The translations under genes were made by a program, and so were the position numbers. DNA of 64,000 bases. Source: CAWKEY01 sp963848675 (GTDB lineage: Bacteria > Pseudomonadota > Gammaproteobacteria > Methylococcales > Methylomonadaceae). Location: contig CAWKEY010000021.1 in NCBI GenBank assembly GCA_963848675.1, positions 62,001-126,000 of the forward strand, given 5' to 3'. Under the pieces are notes generated by a model. The model had not been told where the DNA came from, did not search any database, and worked only from the letters and a program-made list of their open reading frames with translations. Shown in pieces: positions 39,420 through 48,526 of this stretch (its first letter is position 1; each line of letters opens with the position of its first letter).

Positions 39420-40229
39420 ATGATTCGTATCGCTGTCGTAGGTGCCTCCGGCCGCATGGGGCAAAGCCTGATTAAAGCCGCAGCATTGGCAGGCAAGGCA
39501 ACGCTGGCTGCGGCCGTCTCACGCCCGGAAAGCCTGGCCATTGGCAAAGACGCCGGCGAACTGGCCGGCATCAGCGCTATAGGCGTAAAGGTCATTGATG
39601 ATCTGACCGCGGTTATCGATCAGTTTGATGTCCTGATTGATTTTACCCGCCCAGATGCCTCCATGGAGTTTATCGAAATCTGCCGCCAGGCTGGTAAAAG
39701 AATCGTCATCGGCACAACCGGTTACAGCGAAGCGCAAAAGGCGTTGATTGCAAAAGCCGCACACGATGTGGCCATAGTCATGGCGCCCAATATGAGCGTA
39801 GGCGTCAACCTGTCACTCAAATTGCTGGAAATGACAGCCAAAGTCATGGGCGATTATACGGACATTGAAATTATCGAAGCCCACCACCGTCATAAAATCG
39901 ACGCCCCTTCCGGCACAGCCTTGCGCATGGGCGAGGTTGTCGCGGCGACCCTGGGACGCGATCTGAAAGACTGTGCGATTTACGGACGGGAAGGCACTAC
40001 CGGCGAGCGCAACCGAAAAACCATCGGCTTTTCCACCATCCGTGCCGGGGACATTGTTGGCGAGCACACCGTAATGTTTGCCGACGATGGCGAGCGCGTC
40101 GAAATCACCCACAAAGCCAGCAGCCGCATGACTTTTGCTAATGGCGCCGTCAGAGCAGCCGTCTGGTTAAAGGACAAACAAAACGGGCTTTACGATATGC
40201 AGGATGTTTTAGCTTTAAAAAATTGTTAA
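39420..40229 (+). CDS. dapB: 4-hydroxy-tetrahydrodipicolinate reductase
   Basis: A 269-residue enzyme of the lysine/diaminopimelate pathway. It reduces the dehydrated DapA product with NAD(P)H in the cytoplasm. The cofactor motif GASGRMGQ is at 8-15. The substrate signature EAHHRHKIDAPSGTAL at about 157-172 includes the catalytic His and Lys. Its length equals E. coli DapB (273). It begins 4 bases after dnaJ (GGGGT before ATG), so it is in the same transcript. A terminator lies between it and carA. Confidence 0.96.
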   Translation: MIRIAVVGASGRMGQSLIKAAALAGKATLAAAVSRPESLAIGKDAGELAGISAIGVKVIDDLTAVIDQFDVLIDFTRPDASMEFIEICRQAGKRIVIGTTGYSEAQKALIAKAAHDVAIVMAPNMSVGVNLSLKLLEMTAKVMGDYTDIEIIEAHHRHKIDAPSGTALRMGEVVAATLGRDLKDCAIYGREGTTGERNRKTIGFSTIRAGDIVGEHTVMFADDGERVEITHKASSRMTFANGAVRAAVWLKDKQNGLYDMQDVLALKNC

Positions 40230-40278
40230 TGACCAAAACGGCATAATTTCGTAGAATTGCTTTAATTTTGTTTCATAC

Positions 40279-40313
40279 AACGGGATGATCTCTTAAGGGC
40301 TCATCCCGTTTTG
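40279..40313 (+). terminator. Terminator-like hairpin between dapB and carA
   Basis: AACGGGATGA ... TCATCCCGTT: a 10-base stem, about 12-base loop, followed by TTGCACATTT. It is weak in T-run but well placed, about 50 bases after dapB and 20 before carA, where it could also regulate carA. Confidence 0.55.
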
Positions 40314-40333
40314 CACATTTAGAGGTGACGTGT

Positions 40334-41467
40334 TTGAGTAAGCCTGCAGTGTTGGTGTTGGAAGATGGAACGGTATTTAACGGCGTGGCAATAGGCGCAG
40401 ACGGCTGTTCCGTGGGTGAAGTCGTATTTAATACGGCGATGACCGGGTATCAAGAAATCCTCAGCGACCCCTCTTATTCCCGGCAAATTGTAACATTAAC
40501 CTATCCTCATATTGGTAATGTCGGAACAACCCGCGAGGATGATGAATCGGGGGCTGTATTCGCCAGTGGACTGGTGATCAGGGATTTGCCGATACTGGCC
40601 AGCAACTGGCGCAGCGAAAAGACCCTGCAGCAGTATCTGCTGGATAACAAGGTGGTCGCCATTGCCGATATTGATACCCGCAAACTGACGCGTTTATTGC
40701 GCGATAAAGGCGCTCAACGCGGCTGTATTATGGCTGGAGAGTCATTAGATCTGGATGCGGCAAAAACGGCGATTGAAAGCTTTTCCGGATTAAAAGGCAT
40801 GGATCTGGCGAAAGAAGTCACTGCCTCCGCGCCTTATGAATGGACTGAAAATGTCTGGGATCTGCACAACGGCCATACGCCAGCGGAAAACCTGACCAAA
40901 CATGTTGTCGCCTACGATTTTGGCATTAAACGCAACATACTGAGATTATTGGCGAATCGCGGCTGCCGCATAACGGTAGTGCCGGCAACCACATCCGCAG
41001 AAACCGTCCTGGCCATGAATCCCGATGGCGTATTTCTGTCCAATGGCCCGGGCGATCCTGAGCCGTGTACTTATGCAATTGAGGCTATCCAAACCATCCT
41101 GTCGAAAAACATTCCGGTATTCGGCATTTGCCTGGGCCATCAGTTACTGGCTTTAGCCAGCGGTGCCAAAACCGAAAAAATGAAATTCGGCCATCACGGC
41201 GCCAATCATCCGGTTCAGGAAAAAGCCACCGGCCGGGTCATGATCAGCAGTCAGAATCACGGTTTTGCAGTCAATGAGGCCAGTCTTCCCGCTAATTTAA
41301 CTGCGACGTATCACTCTTTGTTCGACGGCAGCTTGCAGGGCATCGCTCGAACCGATTGCCCTGCCATGAGTTTTCAGGGTCATCCTGAAGCAAGCCCAGG
41401 GCCGCATGACGTTGAATCCTTGTTTGATGGCTTCATCGACATGATGGAACAACAAGCCAGCCAATAA
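40334..41467 (+). CDS. carA: Carbamoyl-phosphate synthase, small (glutaminase) subunit
   Basis: A 377-residue class I glutamine amidotransferase that feeds ammonia to CarB for arginine and pyrimidine synthesis. The N-terminal half interacts with CarB (EVVFNTAMTGYQEILSDPSY). The amidotransferase triad is Cys in FGICLGHQLLA, with His and Glu in GHPEASPGPHD. The start is TTG 40334, with AGAGG 8 bases upstream and N terminus MSKPAVLVLEDGT matching the family; a GTG three codons earlier overlaps the Shine-Dalgarno sequence. Its length is normal. carB follows 20 bases later. Confidence 0.95.
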   Translation: MSKPAVLVLEDGTVFNGVAIGADGCSVGEVVFNTAMTGYQEILSDPSYSRQIVTLTYPHIGNVGTTREDDESGAVFASGLVIRDLPILASNWRSEKTLQQYLLDNKVVAIADIDTRKLTRLLRDKGAQRGCIMAGESLDLDAAKTAIESFSGLKGMDLAKEVTASAPYEWTENVWDLHNGHTPAENLTKHVVAYDFGIKRNILRLLANRGCRITVVPATTSAETVLAMNPDGVFLSNGPGDPEPCTYAIEAIQTILSKNIPVFGICLGHQLLALASGAKTEKMKFGHHGANHPVQEKATGRVMISSQNHGFAVNEASLPANLTATYHSLFDGSLQGIARTDCPAMSFQGHPEASPGPHDVESLFDGFIDMMEQQASQ

Positions 41468-41487
41468 TCAGCAGAGCAACAGACAAA

Positions 41488-44400
41488 ATGCCAAAAAGAA
41501 CCGACATAAAATCGATTTTACTACTGGGTGCCGGCCCCATTGTTATTGGTCAGGCTTGCGAGTTTGATTACTCAGGCACGCAAGCCTGTAAAGCGCTGCG
41601 GGAAGAAGGTTATCGCGTCGTTCTGGTGAACTCCAATCCGGCCACCATCATGACCGACCCGGATATGGCCGATGCCATCTACATCGAGCCCATCGACTGG
41701 CAAACCGTGGAAAAAATCATTGCCAAAGAACGCCCCGATGCCATCCTGCCGACCATGGGCGGGCAAACGGCATTGAATTGCGCGCTGGATCTTGATGCCA
41801 ACGGTGTTCTTGAGCGCTATGGTGTTGAAATGATCGGCGCCAGCAAAGAAGCCATTAATAAAGCCGAAGACCGTGAACTGTTCAATCAGGCCATGCGCAA
41901 AATCGGCTTTGAAGTCGCCAAATCAAAAACCGCGCATTCGATCGAAGAAGCGCTGGCAGCGCAGCAGGAAGTGGGCTACCCAACCGTTATCCGGCCTTCA
42001 TTTACCATGGGTGGCAGCGGCGGCGGCATCGCCTACAACAAGGAAGAGTTTCTGGAAATCTGTGAACGCGGCCTGTATTTGTCGCCCACTAACGAATTAT
42101 TGATTGAAGAATCGGTGCTGGGCTGGAAAGAATACGAAATGGAAGTCGTGCGTGACTCCAAAGACAATTGCATCATTGTCTGTTCCATTGAAAATTTCGA
42201 TCCAATGGGCGTGCACACCGGTGACTCCATCACTGTAGCGCCCGCGCAAACCCTGACCGATAAAGAATATCAGATCCTGCGTAATGTCTCCTTGGCTGTG
42301 TTACGCGAGATTGGCGTAGACACCGGCGGCTCCAACGTGCAGGTGGCCATTAATCCCAAAGATGGACGCTTAATCGTCATCGAGATGAATCCACGGGTGT
42401 CTCGCTCTTCCGCACTGGCTTCAAAAGCGACCGGATTTCCGATTGCCAAGGTAGCAGCCAAACTGGCGGTCGGCTACACGCTGGACGAGTTGAAAAACGA
42501 GATCACCGGCGGCGCAACACCGGCATCGTTTGAACCTTCCATTGATTATGTCGTGACCAAAGTTCCCCGCTTTACCTTTGAAAAATTTCCCCAGGCGGAT
42601 GATCGTTTGACCACACAAATGAAATCCGTGGGTGAAGTCATGGCGATAGGACGGACTTTTCAGGAATCCCTGCAAAAAGCCCTGCGCGGACTGGAAATTG
42701 GCATCAGTGGACTTGATGAAATCATCGATCTTACTGCCGATGATGCCGCTGAAAAAATGCAACGCGAAATGCGTCACCCAGGCCCCGACCGATTGCTTTA
42801 TGTCGCCGATGCCTTTCGTAGCGGCATGGGCCTCGAAGAAGTACACGAAGCCAGTAAAATTGATCCCTGGTTTCTTGCCCAAGTTGAAGATTTAGTCGTT
42901 ACTGAAAAATCGCTGGCAACCAAAACCCTGGCCACGTTACAAGACGGCGAACTATACAGGCTTAAGCGCAAAGGCTTCTCTGACCAGCGCCTAGCCAAAC
43001 TACTGGACACCTCCGAAACCGAAGTGCGCAATGTGCGCCATAAACAAGGCATCCGCCCGGTTTATAAACGCATCGATTCCTGCGCCGCCGAATTTTCCTC
43101 GGATACAGCGTATTTGTATTCAACCTATGAAGACGAATGCGAAGCGCGAGTTTCCGATAAAGAAAAAATCATTATTCTCGGTGGCGGGCCCAATCGTATC
43201 GGCCAGGGTATCGAGTTCGATTATTGCTGCGTACATGCCGCATTAGCCCTGCGTGAAGATGGTTATGAAACCATCATGATCAACTGCAATCCCGAAACCG
43301 TTTCCACCGATTTTGATACATCGGATCGCTTATATTTCGAATCCTTAACACTGGAAGATGTCCTGGAAATTGTGCATCTTGAGCAGCCCAAGGGCGTGAT
43401 CGTTCAGTATGGCGGCCAGACCCCCTTAAAATTGGCGCGCGCACTGGAAGCGGCAGGCGCACCCATCATCGGCACATCGCCGGATTCAATCGACTTGGCT
43501 GAAGATCGTGAGCGCTTTCAAAAATTACTGGAGCGCCTGGATTTAAAACAACCACCCAATGCCACCGCCCGCTCTGTTGAGCAGGCGCTTAATGCCGCTA
43601 AAGAACTGGGCTACCCGTTGGTGGTCAGGCCTTCTTATGTATTAGGCGGCCGGGCCATGGAAATCGTCTTCAACGAAGAAGGCCTGCAACGATATATGAA
43701 AGAAGCCGTTAGTGTGTCCAATGACTCACCGGTATTGCTGGATCGCTTTCTGGATGACGCAGTTGAAATGGACGTCGATGCCATTTATGATGGCGAACGC
43801 GTTTTAATCGGCGGTCTGATGGAACACATTGAACAGGCGGGAATACATTCAGGCGATTCGGCCTGCTCCTTACCGCCCTATGAGTTAGCCCCTGCCCTTC
43901 AGGACAAATTGCGCGAACAGGTGGCCAAGATGGCGGAAGCCTTGGGTGTAAGAGGCTTGATGAATACCCAGTTTGCCATTCAGGGCCAAGATATTTATGT
44001 GCTCGAAGTCAATCCAAGAGCCTCACGGACTGCGCCTTTTGTGTCCAAGGCCACGGGTTATCCGCTGGCCAAAATTGCGGCCCGCGTCATGGTCGGTCAG
44101 TCGCTGGCCGAGCAAGGCGTTACCGAAGAGCGCATTCCTGCCTATTATTCGGTTAAAGAAGCGGTGTTCCCCTTTGTTAAATTTCCAGGCGTCGACCCCT
44201 TGTTGGGGCCCGAAATGAAGTCGACCGGCGAAGTCATGGGTGTAGGCAAGACCTTTGGCGAGGCGTTTGCCAAATCTCAGCGTGCCGCCGGTGTCAATTT
44301 AAATCAAAGCGGTAAAGTGCTAATTAGCATACGCGATGCCGATAAGGCCAAAGCACCTGATATTGCCAGAATGCTGGTAGCCAAAAAATATGAGATTGTC

Positions 44401-44706
44401 GCAACCAGCGGTACCGCAAAAGTCCTAAAAGCGGCAGGTATTCCTTGCGAAATCGTTTATAAAGTCAACGAAGGCAGGCCTAATACCGTGGATATGATCA
44501 AAAATGACCAGATCCAGCTGATTATTAATACCACTGAAGGCAAAAAAGCCATTACCGATTCGTTCACCATGCGCCGCGAAGCATTGCAGCATCGGGTAAC
44601 CTATTACACCACCATGGCGGGCGCAAGAGCTGCCTGCTATGCCTTGGGGGAGCTGGATGCCGGCGATGTCAATTGCTTGCAGGATCTGCATAAGAGCTTT
44701 CAGTAA
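41488..44706 (+). CDS. carB: Carbamoyl-phosphate synthase, large subunit
   Basis: A 1072-residue enzyme with two homologous ATP-grasp halves. The first (about 1-400) makes carboxyphosphate; the second (about 550-935) phosphorylates carbamate. The twin N-terminal motifs are LLLGAGPIVIGQACEFDYSG and ILGGGPNRIGQGIEFDYCC. The ATP-grasp Gly-rich loops are RPSFTMGGSGGGIAYN and RPSYVLGGRAMEIV. The C-terminal MGS-like domain (about 936-1072) is the site for UMP/ornithine control. It is full length. Confidence 0.98.
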   Translation: MPKRTDIKSILLLGAGPIVIGQACEFDYSGTQACKALREEGYRVVLVNSNPATIMTDPDMADAIYIEPIDWQTVEKIIAKERPDAILPTMGGQTALNCALDLDANGVLERYGVEMIGASKEAINKAEDRELFNQAMRKIGFEVAKSKTAHSIEEALAAQQEVGYPTVIRPSFTMGGSGGGIAYNKEEFLEICERGLYLSPTNELLIEESVLGWKEYEMEVVRDSKDNCIIVCSIENFDPMGVHTGDSITVAPAQTLTDKEYQILRNVSLAVLREIGVDTGGSNVQVAINPKDGRLIVIEMNPRVSRSSALASKATGFPIAKVAAKLAVGYTLDELKNEITGGATPASFEPSIDYVVTKVPRFTFEKFPQADDRLTTQMKSVGEVMAIGRTFQESLQKALRGLEIGISGLDEIIDLTADDAAEKMQREMRHPGPDRLLYVADAFRSGMGLEEVHEASKIDPWFLAQVEDLVVTEKSLATKTLATLQDGELYRLKRKGFSDQRLAKLLDTSETEVRNVRHKQGIRPVYKRIDSCAAEFSSDTAYLYSTYEDECEARVSDKEKIIILGGGPNRIGQGIEFDYCCVHAALALREDGYETIMINCNPETVSTDFDTSDRLYFESLTLEDVLEIVHLEQPKGVIVQYGGQTPLKLARALEAAGAPIIGTSPDSIDLAEDRERFQKLLERLDLKQPPNATARSVEQALNAAKELGYPLVVRPSYVLGGRAMEIVFNEEGLQRYMKEAVSVSNDSPVLLDRFLDDAVEMDVDAIYDGERVLIGGLMEHIEQAGIHSGDSACSLPPYELAPALQDKLREQVAKMAEALGVRGLMNTQFAIQGQDIYVLEVNPRASRTAPFVSKATGYPLAKIAARVMVGQSLAEQGVTEERIPAYYSVKEAVFPFVKFPGVDPLLGPEMKSTGEVMGVGKTFGEAFAKSQRAAGVNLNQSGKVLISIRDADKAKAPDIARMLVAKKYEIVATSGTAKVLKAAGIPCEIVYKVNEGRPNTVDMIKNDQIQLIINTTEGKKAITDSFTMRREALQHRVTYYTTMAGARAACYALGELDAGDVNCLQDLHKSFQ

Positions 44707-44768
44707 TTTGTAGTTGTTATGGATTCCCGTGAGAGATCGATGAGTTATATTTTTGGAGTTGTATCAGA

Positions 44769-45245
44769 ATGAATAAAGTACCTCTTACCGTGAAGGGCGC
44801 AGAAAAATTGCGAGTCGAATTGGAGGAATTAAAGTCGGTTGTGCGTCCGCGCATCATTGCATCGATTGCCACCGCCAGAGCGCACGGTGATTTGAAAGAA
44901 AACGCCGAATATCATGCTGCGAAAGAGCAGCAAAGTTTTGCCGAAGGGCGTATTTCAGAAATTGAAGGTAAGTTGTCCAATGCACAAATTATTGACGTTA
45001 CCAAGGTTGATGCCAATGGAAAGGTGGTGTTTGGCGCGACCGTAGAAATCGAAGACATTGAAACTGAAAGAAAAGTCACTTATCAAATTGTTGGTGAAGA
45101 CGAAGCCAATATCAAGGAGAACCGTATATCAATCGGCTCGCCGATTGCGCGCGCATTAATTGGCAAAGAAGCTGGAGATTTGGTTACGGTGAAAGCGCCG
45201 GGCGGCAATGTTGAGTATGAAATCATCTCCATTCAATACATTTGA
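44769..45245 (+). CDS. greA: Transcription elongation factor GreA
   Basis: A 158-residue factor that reactivates backtracked RNA polymerase. The N-terminal antiparallel coiled coil (1-75) has the acidic tip ...KENAEYHAAKEQQSF, with the Asp/Glu pair needed for cleavage (GDLKENAEYHA). The C-terminal FKBP-like domain ends in ISIGSPIARALIGKEAGD. Its length equals E. coli GreA. carB-greA order is typical. A bidirectional terminator follows. Confidence 0.96.
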   Translation: MNKVPLTVKGAEKLRVELEELKSVVRPRIIASIATARAHGDLKENAEYHAAKEQQSFAEGRISEIEGKLSNAQIIDVTKVDANGKVVFGATVEIEDIETERKVTYQIVGEDEANIKENRISIGSPIARALIGKEAGDLVTVKAPGGNVEYEIISIQYI

Positions 45246-45268
45246 ATGAGAAAAAAATGGGGCCGTGC

Positions 45269-45318
45269 CACCCGGCGAAAGACTTGGATTATTAAGCCTT
45301 TCGCCGGGTGTTTATTAT
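45269..45318. terminator. Bidirectional terminator between greA and yhbY
   Basis: A 13-base perfect stem CACCCGGCGAAAG / CTTTCGCCGGGTG with a 16-base loop; TTTATTATTT on the right and an A-run (AAAAAAA) on the left. It serves two convergent genes. Confidence 0.85.
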
Positions 45319-45581
45319 TTATTCGGATTTACACGGTAAACAACTGCAATTTGGCCAATCATTTGAATCAGTGCTGCGCCGGTATCGCTACAGATTTTCT
45401 CGCTCATTTGCTTGCGCTCTTCACGTTCGGCACGAATTTTTATTTTAATGAGTTCGTGAGTATCCAGCGCCAACTCTATCTCAGCCAAGACGGCCGGAGT
45501 CAATCCGGCTTGACCGATCATAATCACGGGTTTTAAGCCATGAGCCTGAGCCCGAAATTTTTTCTTATCTGTAGCGTTCAC
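45315..45581 (-). CDS. yhbY: RNA-binding protein YhbY (CRM domain)
   Basis: An 88-residue single CRM-domain protein that binds pre-50S ribosomal particles. It carries FRAQAHGLKPVIMIGQAGLTPA with the G-x-x-G loop, then LDTHELIKIKIRAEREERKQ and TGAALIQMIGQIAVVYR. It is nearly as long as E. coli YhbY (97). It is divergent from rlmE, with 50 bases between them, the usual greA-yhbY-rlmE layout. Confidence 0.93.
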   Translation of the reverse strand: MNATDKKKFRAQAHGLKPVIMIGQAGLTPAVLAEIELALDTHELIKIKIRAEREERKQMSEKICSDTGAALIQMIGQIAVVYRVNPNK

Positions 45582-45631
45582 TCTTAATCTTTCCTAAATC
45601 AAAATTATAATTTTACACCAAATCAATACGC

Positions 45632-46249
45632 ATGGGACGAAGTAAAAGCAGCAATCGCTGGATGCAGGAACATTTACAGGATGAGTATGTCAAACTGGCT
45701 CAAGCGCAGGGCTACCGGTCGAGAGCGGTTTTTAAACTCAAGGAAATTCAGGAAAAGGATCAGATCATCAAACCGGGCATGAACATTATAGATTTGGGTG
45801 CCGCGCCGGGCGGCTGGTCCCAATTTGCACGCCAGCTCACCGGAAAAAAACACAAACTCATTGCACTGGATATTTTGCCTATGGATCCCATTGAAAGCGT
45901 GGATTTTATCCAGGGCGATTTTCGCGAACAGGCTGTCCTGGATGAACTATTTGTCATTCTTGATGGAGCGCCAGTGGATCTGGTCATGTCCGATATGGCG
46001 CCGAACATGAGTGGCAATAAAGGCGTCGATCAGGCCAGATCGATTTATTTGGGCGAACTGGCTTTAGATACAGCCCGAACAGTATTAGCGAAAAACGGGG
46101 CTTTTCTGGTTAAATTATTTCACGGCGAAGGTTTTGAACTCTTCTATCAAGAAGTACAGCAATCTTTTGCAAAAGTGGTTATTAGAAAGCCAAAAGCATC
46201 CCGACCACGCAGCAATGAAGTTTATATTTTGGCCAAGGACTTTAAATAA
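45632..46249 (+). CDS. rlmE: 23S rRNA 2'-O-methyltransferase RlmE (FtsJ/RrmJ)
   Basis: A 205-residue methyltransferase that modifies U2552 of 23S rRNA. The SAM motif DLGAAPGGWSQ is at 54-64. RSRAVFKLKEI at 29-39 includes the first catalytic Lys. VDLVMSDMAPNMSG has the catalytic Asp and NGAFLVKLFHGEG the second Lys, completing the K-D-K-E set with a late Glu. ftsH follows, as in E. coli. Confidence 0.96.
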   Translation: MGRSKSSNRWMQEHLQDEYVKLAQAQGYRSRAVFKLKEIQEKDQIIKPGMNIIDLGAAPGGWSQFARQLTGKKHKLIALDILPMDPIESVDFIQGDFREQAVLDELFVILDGAPVDLVMSDMAPNMSGNKGVDQARSIYLGELALDTARTVLAKNGAFLVKLFHGEGFELFYQEVQQSFAKVVIRKPKASRPRSNEVYILAKDFK

Positions 46250-46414
46250 GCCTCATTAGGCCTTATATTCACCTTACATAACAAATGTAGCAGTATCACC
46301 CTCAACTTTTGATAGCGGGTAGAGGCGGGATAAATAGCGGCAATCAGGAATAGCATTCCTGATATAATAACTCAGTTTTTAAACCGGCAGGCATTCAGGC
46401 CTAGGGCGTGTAAA

Positions 46415-48343
46415 TTGAACGATATGATAAAAAACATAATCCTGTGGGTCGTCATCGCCGTTGTATTGATGTCCATTTTTAATAATTTTGGCCCTCAGAA
46501 CGATCGCGCCGATTCGTCCGTGTCTTATTCCCAATTCATCGAATCGGTAAAAACGGGGCAAGTGCAACAGGTCATGATTGACAACAATGTCATCAAAGGC
46601 AAAATGCAGAGTGGCGAAAAATTCAAGACATATGCGCCTAACGATCCGCATCTGGTCGATGATTTGCTGGCTAATGGCGTTGAAATCAAAGCCATTCCCC
46701 CTGAACAGCCTTCGATGTTGATGCAGCTGCTGGTTTCGTTTGGACCCATGCTGCTGCTGATCGCTGTGTGGGTATTCTTCATGCGGCAAATGCAGGGTGG
46801 TGCAGGCGGCGGCCGCGGTGCCATGACTTTTGGTAAAAGCAAAGCGCGGATGCTGGAAGAAGACCAAATCAAAGTAACTTTTGCAGATGTTGCCGGCTGT
46901 GACGAAGCCAAAGAAGAAGTTGTGGAAATGGTTGATTTTCTTAAAGACCCGGCAAAATATCAGCGCCTGGGCGGCAAGATTCCGCGTGGCGCCCTGATGA
47001 TTGGCCCGCCCGGCACAGGCAAAACCCTGCTGGCCAGAGCCATCGCCGGGGAAGCCAAAGTACCCTTTTTCACGATTTCCGGTTCTGATTTTGTTGAAAT
47101 GTTCGTTGGTGTCGGCGCCTCCCGGGTGCGCGACATGTTTGAACAGGCCAAAAAACACGCGCCTTGCATTATCTTCATTGATGAAATTGATGCGGTCGGC
47201 CGTCAGCGCGGCGCCGGTTTAGGCGGCGGCAATGATGAACGCGAACAGACCTTAAACCAGTTGCTGGTCGAAATGGATGGCTTTGAAGGCAACGAAGGCA
47301 TTATTGTCATTGCCGCCACCAACCGTCCCGATGTACTGGATCAGGCATTATTGCGACCAGGCCGGTTCGATCGCCAGGTTACCGTAGGGTTGCCTGATGT
47401 CAAAGGCCGCGAGCAGATTCTTAAAGTCCACATGAAAAAGGTGCCTGCCGCTGATGACGTAGAAGTCAAATACATTGCCCAAGGCACGCCTGGCTTCTCT
47501 GGGGCGGATTTGGCGAATCTGATCAATGAAGCAGCTTTATTTGCCGCGAGAATGAATAAGCGCTTGGTCAGCATGGTCGATTTGGAAAAAGCCAAGGATA
47601 AATTGATTATGGGAGTTGAAAGAACTTCTATGGTAATGAATGAGAAAGAAAAGAAAATGACGGCCTACCACGAAGCCGGCCATGCCATTGTCGGCCGCCT
47701 GGTTCCAGAGCATGACCCTGTTTACAAGGTCAGCATCATGCCCAGAGGACGCGCATTAGGCGTTACCATGTTCCTGCCGGAACGGGATCAGTACAGCGCC
47801 AGCAAACAAAAACTGGACAGCATGATCTCCAGTTTATATGGCGGGCGTATTGCCGAAGAAATGATTTTTGGCTGGGAACAGGTCAGTACCGGCGCTTCAA
47901 ATGATATTGAGCGCGCCACTGAGCTAGCCAGAAATATGGTCACCAAATGGGGGTTTTCGCAACGTTTGGGACCTTTGGCTTATAGCGAAGAAGAAGGTGA
48001 GGTTTTCCTGGGCCGTTCGGTTACCCAGCATAAAACCGTTGCCGAAGAAACTTCCCATACCATCGATGAAGAAATCCGTTCATTTATCGACCGCAACTAT
48101 GAGCGTGCAGAGAGAATTCTAAAAGAAAACATCGACATTCTTCATACCATGGCAGAGGCACTAATGAAGTACGAGACCATCGACAAGTATCAAATTGACG
48201 ACCTGATGGCCCGTAAACCGGTCAGAGATCCTCAAGGCTGGGATGACACGCCACCCAAAAGCGGTGCTACAAGCGATGAAGCCAAAGAAAAAGAGGATAA
48301 AAAGACTGAGCCTGCGATAGGTGGAACAGCGGAGCAAAGCTAA
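46415..48343 (+). CDS. ftsH: ATP-dependent zinc metalloprotease FtsH
   Basis: A 642-residue inner-membrane AAA protease that degrades sigma-32, LpxC and damaged membrane proteins. The two membrane helices are at about 7-23 and 103-122. The AAA domain has Walker A GPPGTGKT (197-204), Walker B IIFIDEID, and second region of homology ATNRPDVLD...RPGRFDR. The zinc site HEAGH is at 419-423 with a later Asp. TTG 46415 is the likely start (AGGG 8 bases upstream, N terminus MNDMIKNIILW as in related species); ATG 46424 is the alternative. The usual folP gene does not follow. Confidence 0.96.
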   Translation: MNDMIKNIILWVVIAVVLMSIFNNFGPQNDRADSSVSYSQFIESVKTGQVQQVMIDNNVIKGKMQSGEKFKTYAPNDPHLVDDLLANGVEIKAIPPEQPSMLMQLLVSFGPMLLLIAVWVFFMRQMQGGAGGGRGAMTFGKSKARMLEEDQIKVTFADVAGCDEAKEEVVEMVDFLKDPAKYQRLGGKIPRGALMIGPPGTGKTLLARAIAGEAKVPFFTISGSDFVEMFVGVGASRVRDMFEQAKKHAPCIIFIDEIDAVGRQRGAGLGGGNDEREQTLNQLLVEMDGFEGNEGIIVIAATNRPDVLDQALLRPGRFDRQVTVGLPDVKGREQILKVHMKKVPAADDVEVKYIAQGTPGFSGADLANLINEAALFAARMNKRLVSMVDLEKAKDKLIMGVERTSMVMNEKEKKMTAYHEAGHAIVGRLVPEHDPVYKVSIMPRGRALGVTMFLPERDQYSASKQKLDSMISSLYGGRIAEEMIFGWEQVSTGASNDIERATELARNMVTKWGFSQRLGPLAYSEEEGEVFLGRSVTQHKTVAEETSHTIDEEIRSFIDRNYERAERILKENIDILHTMAEALMKYETIDKYQIDDLMARKPVRDPQGWDDTPPKSGATSDEAKEKEDKKTEPAIGGTAEQS

Positions 48344-48370
48344 AAAATCTGCCCCCCCGCTCAAATGAAA

Positions 48371-48400
48371 AGAGAGGCTTAAAAAACCTCTCTTTTTTTT
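48371..48400 (+). terminator. Rho-independent terminator after ftsH
   Basis: AGAGAGG / CCTCTCT stem around CTTAAAAAA-type loop, followed by eight T. It is about 27 bases after the ftsH stop. Confidence 0.9.
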
Positions 48401-48526
48401 ATGGAAAAAAAATAGGCTAAAAACTGCTAAAGTTACCCCAAATTAGGCGACAAAACATTTTGAGAGCCGCCTCTATCCCTGCACAACAGGGATATCTATA
48501 TTCTCCAGTCAACAGGATTTAGATTT

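Noticed and set aside
46379..47158. A 259-codon frame antisense to ftsH
   Set aside because: It is a mirror of the conserved AAA domain coding; no start signal or recognisable motif.
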